Shown here in pieces: positions 8,790 to 15,814 of a stretch of 64,000 nt of DNA; positions within the stretch are counted from its first letter, which is position 1; each line of letters opens with the position of its first letter. Position numbers and translations under genes: made by a program. The notes beneath the pieces were generated by a model that was not told the DNA's origin, ran no database searches, and saw nothing but the letters and a program-made list of their open reading frames with translations. Source of the stretch: Cohnella sp. WQ 127256 (GTDB lineage: Bacteria; Bacillota; Bacilli; Paenibacillales; Paenibacillaceae); NCBI RefSeq assembly GCF_024519285.1, contig NZ_JAMZCY010000001.1:1612001-1676000 (forward strand), given 5' to 3'.

Positions 8790-9175
8790 TCGACCACATC
8801 CAGCTCTTTCTTCTTAGTGATATGGACATCATCATGATAGAGATGGATAAACACCTCATATTGGGCTGCTGCCTTAAATGTGTAGGAGGTCTCATATTTC
8901 CCTCCACCAAGGTTGTCTAGATCGATAATCTCCGCTGGGATATTGAATGCGCGAACCTCAAATTGCACTTCCGTGTTCTCTGCGTTAATTAATCCAGTTA
9001 CATTAGCTCCAAGCTTGATTTCTTGACCCGCTTGAGGAGGAGCTGGTACGGTAACCAGTTCAACGGAAACATCCTTGGGGTCTTCTCCAGCTTGATTAGT
9101 GGAGGTTCCACAAGCAGTCATAATAATCATGAATACACTAAGCAATAACAGTAGATTCCACTTTGAGATTTTCAT
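8786..9175 (-). CDS. YtkA/FixH-like lipoprotein, first gene of the nos-type operon
   Basis: A 129-residue lipoprotein (lipobox MTAC, residues 18-21) with a YtkA-like Ig-fold domain: PPQAGQEIKLGANVTGLINAENTEVQFEVRAF and GGGKYETSYTFKAAAQYEVFIHLYHDDVHITKK. The His-rich end (HLYHDDVH) could bind copper. It leads the operon, with ribosome-binding site GGAGTG, and is translationally coupled to nosD. It is related in fold, not closely in sequence, to the plus-strand protein at 737-1141. Function unknown; a copper or sensing role is inferred from context. Confidence 0.75.
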   Translation of the reverse strand: MKISKWNLLLLLSVFMIIMTACGTSTNQAGEDPKDVSVELVTVPAPPQAGQEIKLGANVTGLINAENTEVQFEVRAFNIPAEIIDLDNLGGGKYETSYTFKAAAQYEVFIHLYHDDVHITKKKELDVVE

Positions 9176-9310
9176 TAGATCACTCCGACTCGTTAATATG
9201 TATCTTCCTAACTACTATATCTCGCCAATGATTAACAAAAAATGACTCTAAGGGGCTATTATGAGCTTGATATTTGACTATTTTGTGTAGAGTTGTGTCC
9301 ATCTAAATAA

Positions 9311-9337
9311 GGAAAAGGACACCTGTTTGGGTGCCCT
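9311..9337 (-). terminator. Terminator of the padR-MFS operon
   Basis: On the minus strand, GGGCACC and GGTGTCC arms with a six-base loop are followed by TTTTCC, about 30 bases after the MFS stop codon. The rest of 9176-9367 holds the leader of the nos-type operon; I found no convincing FNR-type palindrome there. Confidence 0.7.
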
Positions 9338-9367
9338 CTTGCCGTCATTATTTTTAATTGGACTCAA

Positions 9368-10891
9368 CTACATATGAGCAACTCCGGACTGAGGCTTCTT
9401 CGTGGATGCGAGTCTACTCGCTCCAACGAACATCGCCGTAATCAAACCAATTCCCCCGACACAAATGCTAAGGATAAAACCATGATTGATTGCGGTGCCG
9501 AGCGACTCTTGTAGGAACTTACGGATTTGCGGATCAAGCTTGTCAGCTCCTCGCATTAATAGCTCCGGATTAGCTAGCGTGCTTATTTTATCCGCTGGAA
9601 TTCCGACCTTAGTGGCACCATCCGCAATTAAAGTCGTCAAATTATTATTCACGATGGTAGCCATAATAGATGCGCCCAATACGCCGCCGATATTGCGCCA
9701 GAAGCCAACGATGGAAGAGCTGACCCCCATGTATTTGGGATCAACATTTGCAGCTATTGCGCTCTGAGCGACACTCATCAAAGGACCAACCGCACCAAAG
9801 CCAAGTATGATCATTAATAAAATCATATAACCACTAGAAGCCTCGCTGCTGACTACGTACAGCAAGCAGGAAACCACGATAGACATGAGCATTGAGACCA
9901 CCATCAACGTGCGAAAAGCAAACTTGGACTGCAAGAAGCCAAACAATACAGCCCCAGCTATTAAGGAAGCCATCATGGGCGTTAAAGTTCCATTGGAGTT
10001 AGAGTGTCCCAGCACTCCAACCGTAAAGCTAGGCAAATAAGTAATCGCTGAAAACATGAGCACACCTTGACAGAAGCAGAGTATGCTTGTTCCAAGAACC
10101 ATCTTGTTCTTAAAAATCCGCAGCGGAAGCACAGGTTCGGCAGCACGCAACTCGACCCGAAAGAACAGAGTACCCATGATAACAGCTGTAGCAAACAGGC
10201 TAATGATCTGCCAAGAACTCCAAGCGTAATCCTTGCCCCCCCATTCCAGTGCAAGCATTAAGGATACTGTTGTAATGATTAGCAATACTGTACCGATATA
10301 ATCAATTTTTGGTTTACTTTCCGAACGAGTTTCCTTTAACGCAATCATAAGAACAATCATCGACGCCAGACCGATCGGAACGTTAACATAGAAGTTCCAT
10401 CTCCAACCGAGATGATCCGCAATAAAACTACCTAATTGGGGGCCAGCAACAGAAGAAAGACCGAAGATTGCTCCGAACACGCCAGCCATTTTCGCTGCAT
10501 CCTTCGGATCCTTGAATATCGTGTAAATAATTGTGAAGCTGATCGGGAATAACGCACCTGAGCCAATGCCCTGAATAACGCGGAAGAAAATGAGCTGATC
10601 CACGCTTTGAGCCACTCCGCATAACGCTGACCCGACTAGAAATAATCCGATTCCGATTAAGTAGAACAGCTTTCTACCGAAGATATCCGACATTTTACCG
10701 AACACGAGCATCGTACTTGTAGCCGCTAACATATAGGCCGTAAACACCCAGCTTATTTTATCAAACACATTAAAGTCTTCACTTAACTTACTTATACACG
10801 ATGCAACAATCGTATTGTCTAATGAAGACATCAGCAATCCAAGAGCCATTGCTATGACAATAAGACCTTTTTTTGAGCCTGTTCCCGTCAT
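9368..10891 (-). CDS. EmrB/QacA-type (DHA2, 14-TMS) MFS drug exporter
   Basis: A 507-residue major facilitator with about 14 hydrophobic helices. Motif A appears as GKMSDIFGRKLFY, and the antiporter segment reads GVFGAIFGLSSVAGPQLGSFIADHLGWRWNFYVNVPIG, both typical of proton-driven multidrug exporters of the EmrB/QacA group. It follows a PadR repressor gene after one base and is surely in its operon. That pairing is common for substrate-inducible drug or solvent export. The substrate cannot be read from sequence. Confidence 0.9.
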   Translation of the reverse strand: MTGTGSKKGLIVIAMALGLLMSSLDNTIVASCISKLSEDFNVFDKISWVFTAYMLAATSTMLVFGKMSDIFGRKLFYLIGIGLFLVGSALCGVAQSVDQLIFFRVIQGIGSGALFPISFTIIYTIFKDPKDAAKMAGVFGAIFGLSSVAGPQLGSFIADHLGWRWNFYVNVPIGLASMIVLMIALKETRSESKPKIDYIGTVLLIITTVSLMLALEWGGKDYAWSSWQIISLFATAVIMGTLFFRVELRAAEPVLPLRIFKNKMVLGTSILCFCQGVLMFSAITYLPSFTVGVLGHSNSNGTLTPMMASLIAGAVLFGFLQSKFAFRTLMVVSMLMSIVVSCLLYVVSSEASSGYMILLMIILGFGAVGPLMSVAQSAIAANVDPKYMGVSSSIVGFWRNIGGVLGASIMATIVNNNLTTLIADGATKVGIPADKISTLANPELLMRGADKLDPQIRKFLQESLGTAINHGFILSICVGGIGLITAMFVGASRLASTKKPQSGVAHM

Positions 10892-10892
10892 T

Positions 10893-11429
10893 CTATTTCC
10901 TCTTCTCTTGTTCTAATTGTTCCATCTGCACTAACCCCTCAGCGATCGCCTCCAAATTGGCACGATATCCTTTAAGTCCGATTTGAATACAAATGATTTT
11001 CGTCAGAGGCAGATAGTCCTTCTCGTGTTCAAACAGATCATTTAATCGGTCTAAATTCATTTGAAATGCCCTTTGTGCCTCGTGAAGCCAAGCGATGACC
11101 TTGTCATATCCGACATACTCCCCAAAGAAAAGCCTCATTAAGAAATCAGACTTGAAGGAATCATTCTCCACAGGGCTAAGCATGTAGGCGTTAAACTTGG
11201 CTCTACCGAACTCAGTGATCGTATAGACGTTCTTATTCGGTTTTCCTTCCTGCTGGACGTTCTCCTTCGTGATGAGCTCCTCCTGCTCCATCCGACTGAG
11301 AGTGGGATAGATCGTCCCATAGCTTGATTGATAAAAATAATTAAACAATCCTTCCAACGATTGTTTAATTTCATAACCGGATGACGACTTCTTCATAAGC
11401 ATCCCTAAGATCACATCTTGGCTGTTCAT
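10893..11429 (-). CDS. PadR-family transcriptional repressor
   Basis: A 178-residue regulator starting MNSQDVILGMLMKKSSSGYEIKQSLE, the standard PadR winged-helix N-terminus, followed by SSYGTIYPTLSRMEQEELI and a C-terminal helical dimerisation domain. The longer frame to 11570 adds 47 residues that run through the promoter and lack family similarity. The ATG at 11429 has GGGGGAATTGGG upstream. It represses its own operon with the MFS exporter, judging from the palindrome inside the promoter (see 11492-11521). Confidence 0.88.
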   Translation of the reverse strand: MNSQDVILGMLMKKSSSGYEIKQSLEGLFNYFYQSSYGTIYPTLSRMEQEELITKENVQQEGKPNKNVYTITEFGRAKFNAYMLSPVENDSFKSDFLMRLFFGEYVGYDKVIAWLHEAQRAFQMNLDRLNDLFEHEKDYLPLTKIICIQIGLKGYRANLEAIAEGLVQMEQLEQEKRK

Positions 11430-11491
11430 TCCCAATTCCCCCGATAGGTTGCAACTTCTTACATAGGTGTGTACCATTGTTTTCCATGAAT

Positions 11492-11521
11492 AATATATCA
11501 GTCCGATATATATCGAGTCAA
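11492..11521 (-). promoter_or_regulatory. padR promoter with overlapping palindromic operator
   Basis: On the minus strand a -35 box TTGACT (11521-11516) and a -10 box TATATT (11497-11492) are 18 bases apart. A perfect palindrome, ATATATC-N5-GATATAT (11493-11511), fills the spacer and the -10 box. It is a natural binding site for PadR autorepression (inference). Confidence 0.65.
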
Positions 11522-11552
11522 TATATTTTTCGCCTAATAAATAGGTTTTAAA

Positions 11553-11591
11553 AGAAAAAAATGGTGACACAGGAAAAGAAACTCCTGCACC
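11553..11591 (-). terminator. Terminator of the tatCA operon
   Basis: On the minus strand GGTG-CAGGA pairs with TCCTG-CACC around a short loop and is followed by ATTTTTTTC, about 25 bases after the tatA stop. Confidence 0.65.
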
Positions 11592-11615
11592 ACCACATTT
11601 GATTGGGTCAATTGC

Positions 11616-11816
11616 TCAGCTCTTCGCATTTTCTATCTCAACTACAGTTACTTTTTCTTCGGGCTCGTCATCAACGATGCCTTTGGTTGAATTCCGGAAC
11701 TCCCGTAACGTATCACCGAAAGCCCGGCCTAATTGTGGCAGCTTGGCAGGACCAAATACAATTAACGCGATGGCTAATATAATAATTAACCCTGAAATGC
11801 CGATATTGTTAAACAT
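11616..11816 (-). CDS. tatA: Twin-arginine translocase subunit TatA
   Basis: A 66-residue protein with a single N-terminal helix followed by the [22 protein letters not shown] hinge and amphipathic helix typical of TatA. TatA oligomers form the conduit for folded Tat substrates. The ATG at 11816 has a near-perfect ribosome-binding site (GGAGGGAGGTG). The acidic C-terminus (DDEPEEKV) is short. It follows tatC on the same strand, so the two form a minimal TatA-TatC system. Confidence 0.93.
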   Translation of the reverse strand: MFNNIGISGLIIILAIALIVFGPAKLPQLGRAFGDTLREFRNSTKGIVDDEPEEKVTVVEIENAKS

Positions 11817-11895
11817 TGCAGCACCTCCCTCCTCGACGAATTTCACTTGAATGCATATAGAAAGGTAAGCCTGCAGCGCTGGAAGTCCTCATCGA

Positions 11896-12669
11896 TTAGG
11901 TCGGACGAACAGAAAGAATCGTCCTCCTGCGATGATACCTCGACGAGATGAATGCGCTGATTTCAAATAACACAATGAGAGGCACCGTAACCGAAAGATG
12001 GGAAACGAAATCCGGAGGTGAAATTAACGTACCTAGGACAGCTAGCCCCACATAAGCGTATTTCCGAATATGTTTTAGCTTCTCCGGCGTAAGCATTCCA
12101 ATCCGCGTTAGAAACATCATCACAAGCGGCATCTCAAAGGCAATTCCCATCGGTAACAGAAAGCTGACCAGGAACGAAACATAGTGCTGTATCCCGTAAA
12201 CCTCTGAAGCTCCGAGACCTTGATTAAGCTGAACCATAAATCGAATCATCATCGGCAGAGCAACGGTATAGCCGAAGCCAACACCTGATAGGAACAACAA
12301 GAGTGACATTGGCACATAGAGTAATGTCGATTTCGCTTCCGTGTCTGTCATACCTGGCCGGGCAAAAGCCCAGAGATGGTAAAACAGCATCGGCAACGTC
12401 AACACAACTCCAACGAGTAGCGCACACTTCATATACACGACGAGACCGTCTGAAAATGCAAAAACGCTCCATTCCACCCGTACTGAACCTAAATGTTCTT
12501 TAATATAGGTCAATATCGAGGATGAAAGATATAAACCGAAGCTTAGCGAGACAATGAAAAAAGCACCAACGTACATGAGACGCTTGCGGAGCTCCGACAG
12601 GTGGACGACGAGGTCACGATCAACAACCTCAGAACCTTTTGCCTTGCTGTCAACGATATCCTCCGTCAT
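11896..12669 (-). CDS. tatC: Twin-arginine translocase subunit TatC
   Basis: A 257-residue six-helix membrane protein. The family N-terminus is present (VVHLSELRKRLMY), as are LWAFARPGMTDTEA and PLVMMFLTRIGMLTPEKLKHIRKYAYVG. TatC recognises the twin-arginine signal and recruits TatA. The ATG at 12669 has AAAGGAGA upstream; the longer frame to 12741 reads back through the preceding terminator. tatA begins about 80 bases after its stop. Confidence 0.93.
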   Translation of the reverse strand: MTEDIVDSKAKGSEVVDRDLVVHLSELRKRLMYVGAFFIVSLSFGLYLSSSILTYIKEHLGSVRVEWSVFAFSDGLVVYMKCALLVGVVLTLPMLFYHLWAFARPGMTDTEAKSTLLYVPMSLLLFLSGVGFGYTVALPMMIRFMVQLNQGLGASEVYGIQHYVSFLVSFLLPMGIAFEMPLVMMFLTRIGMLTPEKLKHIRKYAYVGLAVLGTLISPPDFVSHLSVTVPLIVLFEISAFISSRYHRRRTILSVRPT

Positions 12670-12745
12670 ATAGATCTCTCCTTTACCAGTAGCATCGAAA
12701 AAAGATATAAGAAAAGCATTTCCCTGATAATGGATTTTCATCCAA

Positions 12746-12778
12746 ACAAAAAAACTTCCCCAACAAAAGTTGGAGAAG
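12746..12778 (-). terminator. Terminator after the cyclase-fold gene
   Basis: On the minus strand CTTCTCCAAC pairs with GTTGGGGAAG around TTTT, followed by TTTTTTTG. It separates the cyclase-fold gene from tatC. Confidence 0.85.
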
Positions 12779-12807
12779 CCGTAGTCCGATTAACTAATTA
12801 TGTTCAA

Positions 12808-13461
12808 TTACCCGACATTCATTTTGTAACCTACCCACTCATGATGACGATAAGGTAGAAAGTTGATTTTAAAGTCAGAGCTTACTCGTTCAAAGCGCTC
12901 CTTCACTAGCCTATCAACGATAACTGAGCCGCTTGACATATTCGCATATTCAACTGCGCTCTCTATAGCTTCCCCATAATATAAGCTGTTTAGGGGGACT
13001 TCCAGACCGGTTTGGAAGCCATACACAGATCCTATGCTGATCCCGACGCCACATTGAAAGCTCATATCAATTCCATCTCTAATCAAAGACGGGTTAATAA
13101 TCTTCGTTATGGCATTAAAAATTTGTAGCCCGCACATGCAGCTGTAGCTCCCCGCATCCGGCTCTGAGATCGGGAATGTTGCAGTAACGGAATGATGATT
13201 CGCTTCAATAAGCGTTCCTCCCCAGCCGGACACGATCTCTGAGATAACGGTTATAAATCGGACGATGCCAACTTGGGTTAATTCAAGATCTTGGTCATGA
13301 TTCTGCTTCTCGCTGCTTAATGTCTGTGCTGTCAAATTCAAGACGATATATTGGTCTTCCGTAGGGGGCAACTCAAGTTCTGTTGTCTTCATTTCAACGA
13401 GGAGCTTTGATTTCTCCATAATATGCTCGTAAGTGGCTTTAACGGTTTCAGCATAGTGCAT
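12808..13461 (-). CDS. Degenerate class III nucleotidyl-cyclase-fold protein
   Basis: A 217-residue protein with no signal or membrane helix, so probably cytoplasmic. From about residue 38 it follows the class III cyclase pattern: a first strand (YIVLNLTAQTLSS), a WGGTLIEANHHSVTATF segment at the GGT...K..GDG..A.F position, CGVGISIGSVYG for the GIG...G...G strand and YYGEAIESAVEYAN for GdaVN.A.R. The metal-binding Asp residues and the transition-state Asn/Arg are all replaced, so catalysis is unlikely; it may bind a nucleotide or a partner. The ribosome-binding site GGGAGGTG is strong. It is preceded by a c-di-AMP riboswitch and followed by a terminator, making it a single-gene unit. The fold call is by pattern only. 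Confidence 0.6.
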   Translation of the reverse strand: MHYAETVKATYEHIMEKSKLLVEMKTTELELPPTEDQYIVLNLTAQTLSSEKQNHDQDLELTQVGIVRFITVISEIVSGWGGTLIEANHHSVTATFPISEPDAGSYSCMCGLQIFNAITKIINPSLIRDGIDMSFQCGVGISIGSVYGFQTGLEVPLNSLYYGEAIESAVEYANMSSGSVIVDRLVKERFERVSSDFKINFLPYRHHEWVGYKMNVG

Positions 13462-13570
13462 AAGACACCTCCCAAGAGATTATTATTGATAAATTCAAAC
13501 AAAAAAAACCCATAACCTACCGTGCATACGCACAAGCGCACTGATAGTTAAGGGCCTTAAATAAACACAA

Positions 13571-13590
13571 AGACCCCTTGAAAGGGTCTG
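13571..13590 (-). terminator. Riboswitch-controlled terminator upstream of the cyclase-fold gene
   Basis: On the minus strand AGACCC and GGGTCT arms with a seven-base loop are followed by TTGTGTTTATTT. The 5' arm CAGACCC is exactly complementary to GGGTCTG at the 3' edge of the aptamer (13620-13614). An antiterminator and this terminator are therefore mutually exclusive. Confidence 0.75.
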
Positions 13591-13620
13591 AAGGATTCCA
13601 AAAAAGTGAGATACAGACCC

Positions 13621-13732
13621 ATCTACTGCTGACGAGGTTAGCTGACGGACTCGGGTAAGATGGTACCCTACATTCCCAATGAATGATTCGCCCCTAATAA
13701 ACTGGTTCCCCCGCTTCTCAACCTAAGTAGAT
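13621..13732 (-). promoter_or_regulatory. c-di-AMP riboswitch (ydaO/yuaA type)
   Basis: Read on the minus strand, the leader has the conserved blocks of the ydaO aptamer in order: GAAGCGGGGGAACC, GGGGCGAATCATTC, GTAGGGT...CCCGAGTCCG, then GTCAGCTAACCTCGTCAGC. The ends pair as P1 (ATCTACT at 13732-13726 with AGTAGAT at 13627-13621). GGGTCTG directly follows and can act as antiterminator. Known ydaO switches turn genes off when c-di-AMP is high. It controls the cyclase-fold gene at 12808-13461. Confidence 0.9.
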
Positions 13733-13752
13733 CGAGAATTAAGCGTAATTTA

Positions 13753-13781
13753 ATACTAAGCGCATAATAATGTATTGTCAA
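13753..13781 (-). promoter_or_regulatory. Promoter of the c-di-AMP riboswitch transcript
   Basis: -35 TTGACA (13781-13776), a 17-base spacer and -10 TAGTAT (13758-13753) lie just upstream of the aptamer. It is a near-consensus vegetative promoter, so regulation must come mainly from the riboswitch. Confidence 0.8.
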
Positions 13782-13813
13782 ACAAACCTCACATGACTTA
13801 CTAAACATGTATG

Positions 13814-13842
13814 TTGACTAAGTTAGGATGAAAAGCTAAAAT
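13814..13842 (+). promoter_or_regulatory. Promoter of trhO, divergent from the riboswitch promoter
   Basis: -35 TTGACT (13814-13819), a 17-base spacer and -10 TAAAAT (13837-13842), about 120 bases ahead of trhO. Confidence 0.6.
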
Positions 13843-13963
13843 TATAAGGTAATATGAAATTTTAAAAATCCGCTACGAAGTGACCTATCGCTTAGCGGAA
13901 GAGCAAAGGATTTTCTTTCTCTTCCGCTATTATTTTTATTCTTACAAGACAGAAAGGTGTTCG

Positions 13964-14869
13964 ATGATGACCACAGATTACCGTATCCTTCTTTACTACA
14001 AATATGTACCTATCGATGACCCAGAAGCCTTTACTGCAGAGCATCTGCAATTTTGCAAAGACCTTGACGTTAAAGGAAGAATCCTTATTGCCAGTGAAGG
14101 CATTAATGGAACTCTCTCTGGCACAATAGAGCAAACGAACAAGTATATGGAGGTTATGCACGCCAACCCTCTATTTCATGACCTTCTCTTTAAGATCGAC
14201 GAATCCAGCGGACATGCTTTTAAGAAGCTATTCGTACGACATAAGCAAGAGCTCGTCACATTGCGCTATGACACTAAACTAAACCCGCATGTCGATGGTG
14301 GTGGAAGACTGACGCCTAAGCAGTTCCATGAGGTGATGCAACGAGATGACGTCCTCATCCTTGATGGAAGAAGCGATTACGAATATGATCTCGGTCATTT
14401 CCGCAATGCGATCAAGCCAGATCTGGAAACGTTCCGCGAATTCCCAGAATGGATTCGTAACAATCTTGCCGAGCATAAAGATAAACAAATTCTAACGTAT
14501 TGTACCGGTGGAATCCGCTGTGAAATGCTAACCGCCGTCCTTAAAAATGAAGGCTTCCAGGATGTCTATCAGTTGGATGGAGGCATCGTCACCTATGGTC
14601 AAGACCCCGAGGTTCAAGGTCGTGGCTTTGACGGAAATTGTTATGTGTTCGATGAACGCGTCTCTGTACGGATAAATCAAACCAATGAACATATCCTCGT
14701 TGGCGAATGTCACCATTGCGGTACGAAAACGGATCGCTATATTAACTGTAAGGACGATACTTGTCATGACCAGCATCTAGTATGCGACGAATGCGAAACG
14801 ACTAAAAATGGGTATTGTTCCACCGAATGCGAGAGTCATGATCTTGTACTTCAGTCCTCAAATCATTAG
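13964..14869 (+). CDS. trhO: tRNA uridine(34) hydroxylase, rhodanese-related (TrhO/YbfQ)
   Basis: A protein of about 301 residues. TrhO adds oxygen to U34 of certain tRNAs, the first step to 5-methoxyuridine-type wobble bases. An N-terminal acylphosphatase-like domain (YRILLYYKYVPIDDPEAFTAEH...GRILIASEGINGTLSGT) is followed by a rhodanese domain with DGRSDYEYDLGHFRNAIKP and active-site loop YCTGGIRCE. A Cys-rich C-terminal zinc-binding part (CHHCGTKTDRYINCKDDTCHDQHLVCDEC) follows. ATG at 13964 and ATG at 13967 are adjacent; either suits the AAAGGTG ribosome-binding site. The longer frame to 13880 runs through untranslated leader. Confidence 0.93.
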   Translation: MMTTDYRILLYYKYVPIDDPEAFTAEHLQFCKDLDVKGRILIASEGINGTLSGTIEQTNKYMEVMHANPLFHDLLFKIDESSGHAFKKLFVRHKQELVTLRYDTKLNPHVDGGGRLTPKQFHEVMQRDDVLILDGRSDYEYDLGHFRNAIKPDLETFREFPEWIRNNLAEHKDKQILTYCTGGIRCEMLTAVLKNEGFQDVYQLDGGIVTYGQDPEVQGRGFDGNCYVFDERVSVRINQTNEHILVGECHHCGTKTDRYINCKDDTCHDQHLVCDECETTKNGYCSTECESHDLVLQSSNH

Positions 14870-14890
14870 TCGTTATCTGGAGGTCTTATA

Positions 14891-15526
14891 ATGAAAGATG
14901 ATTTGGACTTATCCACTCGCCACAAAATCATGCAAATGCTAAAAACTTCAGGAGAGCATACGGCCAAAGACCTCACTGACAAGCTTGGAATTACCGGCAT
15001 GGCTGTCAGACGCCACATCTCTATCCTGGAACGGGACGGCTTAATCGATTCTACAACGGTCAAACTTCCGATGGGAAGACCTGCAGCAGTTTATCGCTTG
15101 ACGGATCAAGCCGATGATTATTTTCCGAAAAAGTATCACTCGGTGGCGCTCGACCTGTTAGCTGAGCTAGAAGGTCAAGCTGGTGAACCGATGGTGAATC
15201 AACTGTTCGATCTTCGCCAAGCTACCTTACTCCAAAGGTACGAAAGTAAGATGGCGAATATGAATTTAGAGCACAAAGTTGCTGCCCTGTCCGAGATCCA
15301 GAACGATAACGGCTATATGGCAACTTGGGAAAAAAATAGCGAACAAGATTATACGTTGACCGAGTACAATTGTCCGATCGCTAAGGTCGCCAATAAGTAT
15401 AACCATGCGTGTAGCTGTGAATTAAAGCTATTCGAGTCACTGCTTGGCGCTGAGGTCAGCCGTACCGATTGCCTGGCCAAAGGGGACAAAAAATGTGTGT
15501 ATCATATCCGTTCCCAACAAGCATAA
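14891..15526 (+). CDS. SufR-like winged-helix regulator with C-terminal Cys cluster
   Basis: A 211-residue DeoR/ArsR-like winged-helix regulator (COG2345 type). The HTH spans about 10-65 (HTAKDLTDKLGITGMAVRRHISILERDGLI). The C-terminal part carries Cys161, Cys174, Cys176, Cys194 and Cys202 in the arrangement CPI-x10-CSC...C...C seen in SufR-like iron-sulfur-sensing repressors. It begins 21 bases after trhO and shares its terminator, so it is in the trhO operon. It could sense an Fe-S cluster or metal; the ligand is inference. Confidence 0.75.
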   Translation: MKDDLDLSTRHKIMQMLKTSGEHTAKDLTDKLGITGMAVRRHISILERDGLIDSTTVKLPMGRPAAVYRLTDQADDYFPKKYHSVALDLLAELEGQAGEPMVNQLFDLRQATLLQRYESKMANMNLEHKVAALSEIQNDNGYMATWEKNSEQDYTLTEYNCPIAKVANKYNHACSCELKLFESLLGAEVSRTDCLAKGDKKCVYHIRSQQA

Positions 15527-15569
15527 AAAAACGCTTCTTTCCTCAAGCTAATTGGAAAGAAGCGTTTTT
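15526..15569. terminator. Bidirectional terminator
   Basis: AAAAACGCTTCTTTCC and GGAAAGAAGCGTTTTT form a 16-bp stem around 11 bases. It ends the trhO operon on the plus strand and the ytr-like operon on the minus strand, where it overlaps the last codons of the 88-residue gene. Confidence 0.92.
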
Positions 15570-15814
15570 GTTTTGGGTGCAAGTGATTGTCTGATTGTCA
15601 GCTTTCTAAGTGTTTCGCGTTGATTCGAAAGGGACTGCCGATAAAAATCAGCATTCAAGCTTACCTCGATTAGCGCTCTCTTCGTCGCATCGATGGCTAG
15701 CCCTTCATCTTCAAGGATGAAATAGGCTACCTGATAGCTAAAGGTTTCAAGCCTTCGTAAGATCTCAACTTTGTAATCCAGATTCACGATAGGACATTCT
15801 TTACGATTGAACAT
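15548..15814 (-). CDS. Small uncharacterised protein, possibly a sigma-like remnant
   Basis: An 88-residue protein, MFNRKECPIVNLDYKVEILRR onward. Its start overlaps the end of the upstream gene by 14 bases, suggesting translational coupling, but the ribosome-binding site is weak. The segment FSYQVAYFILEDEGLAIDATKRALIEVSLN resembles the first helices of ECF sigma factors, but nothing like regions 2.3-4 follows. Its stop lies within the terminator stem. I do not recognise a function; it may be a conserved short family or a decayed gene. Confidence 0.5.
   Translation of the reverse strand: MFNRKECPIVNLDYKVEILRRLETFSYQVAYFILEDEGLAIDATKRALIEVSLNADFYRQSLSNQRETLRKLTIRQSLAPKTKTLLSN

Noticed and set aside
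9176..9300. FNR/CRP-type binding site expected ahead of a nos-like operon
   Set aside because: I looked for TGTGA-N6-TCACA-like palindromes on both strands and found none that convinced me.
10067..10261. Antisense open frames inside the MFS exporter
   Set aside because: Shadows of the real gene in other frames with no start signals.
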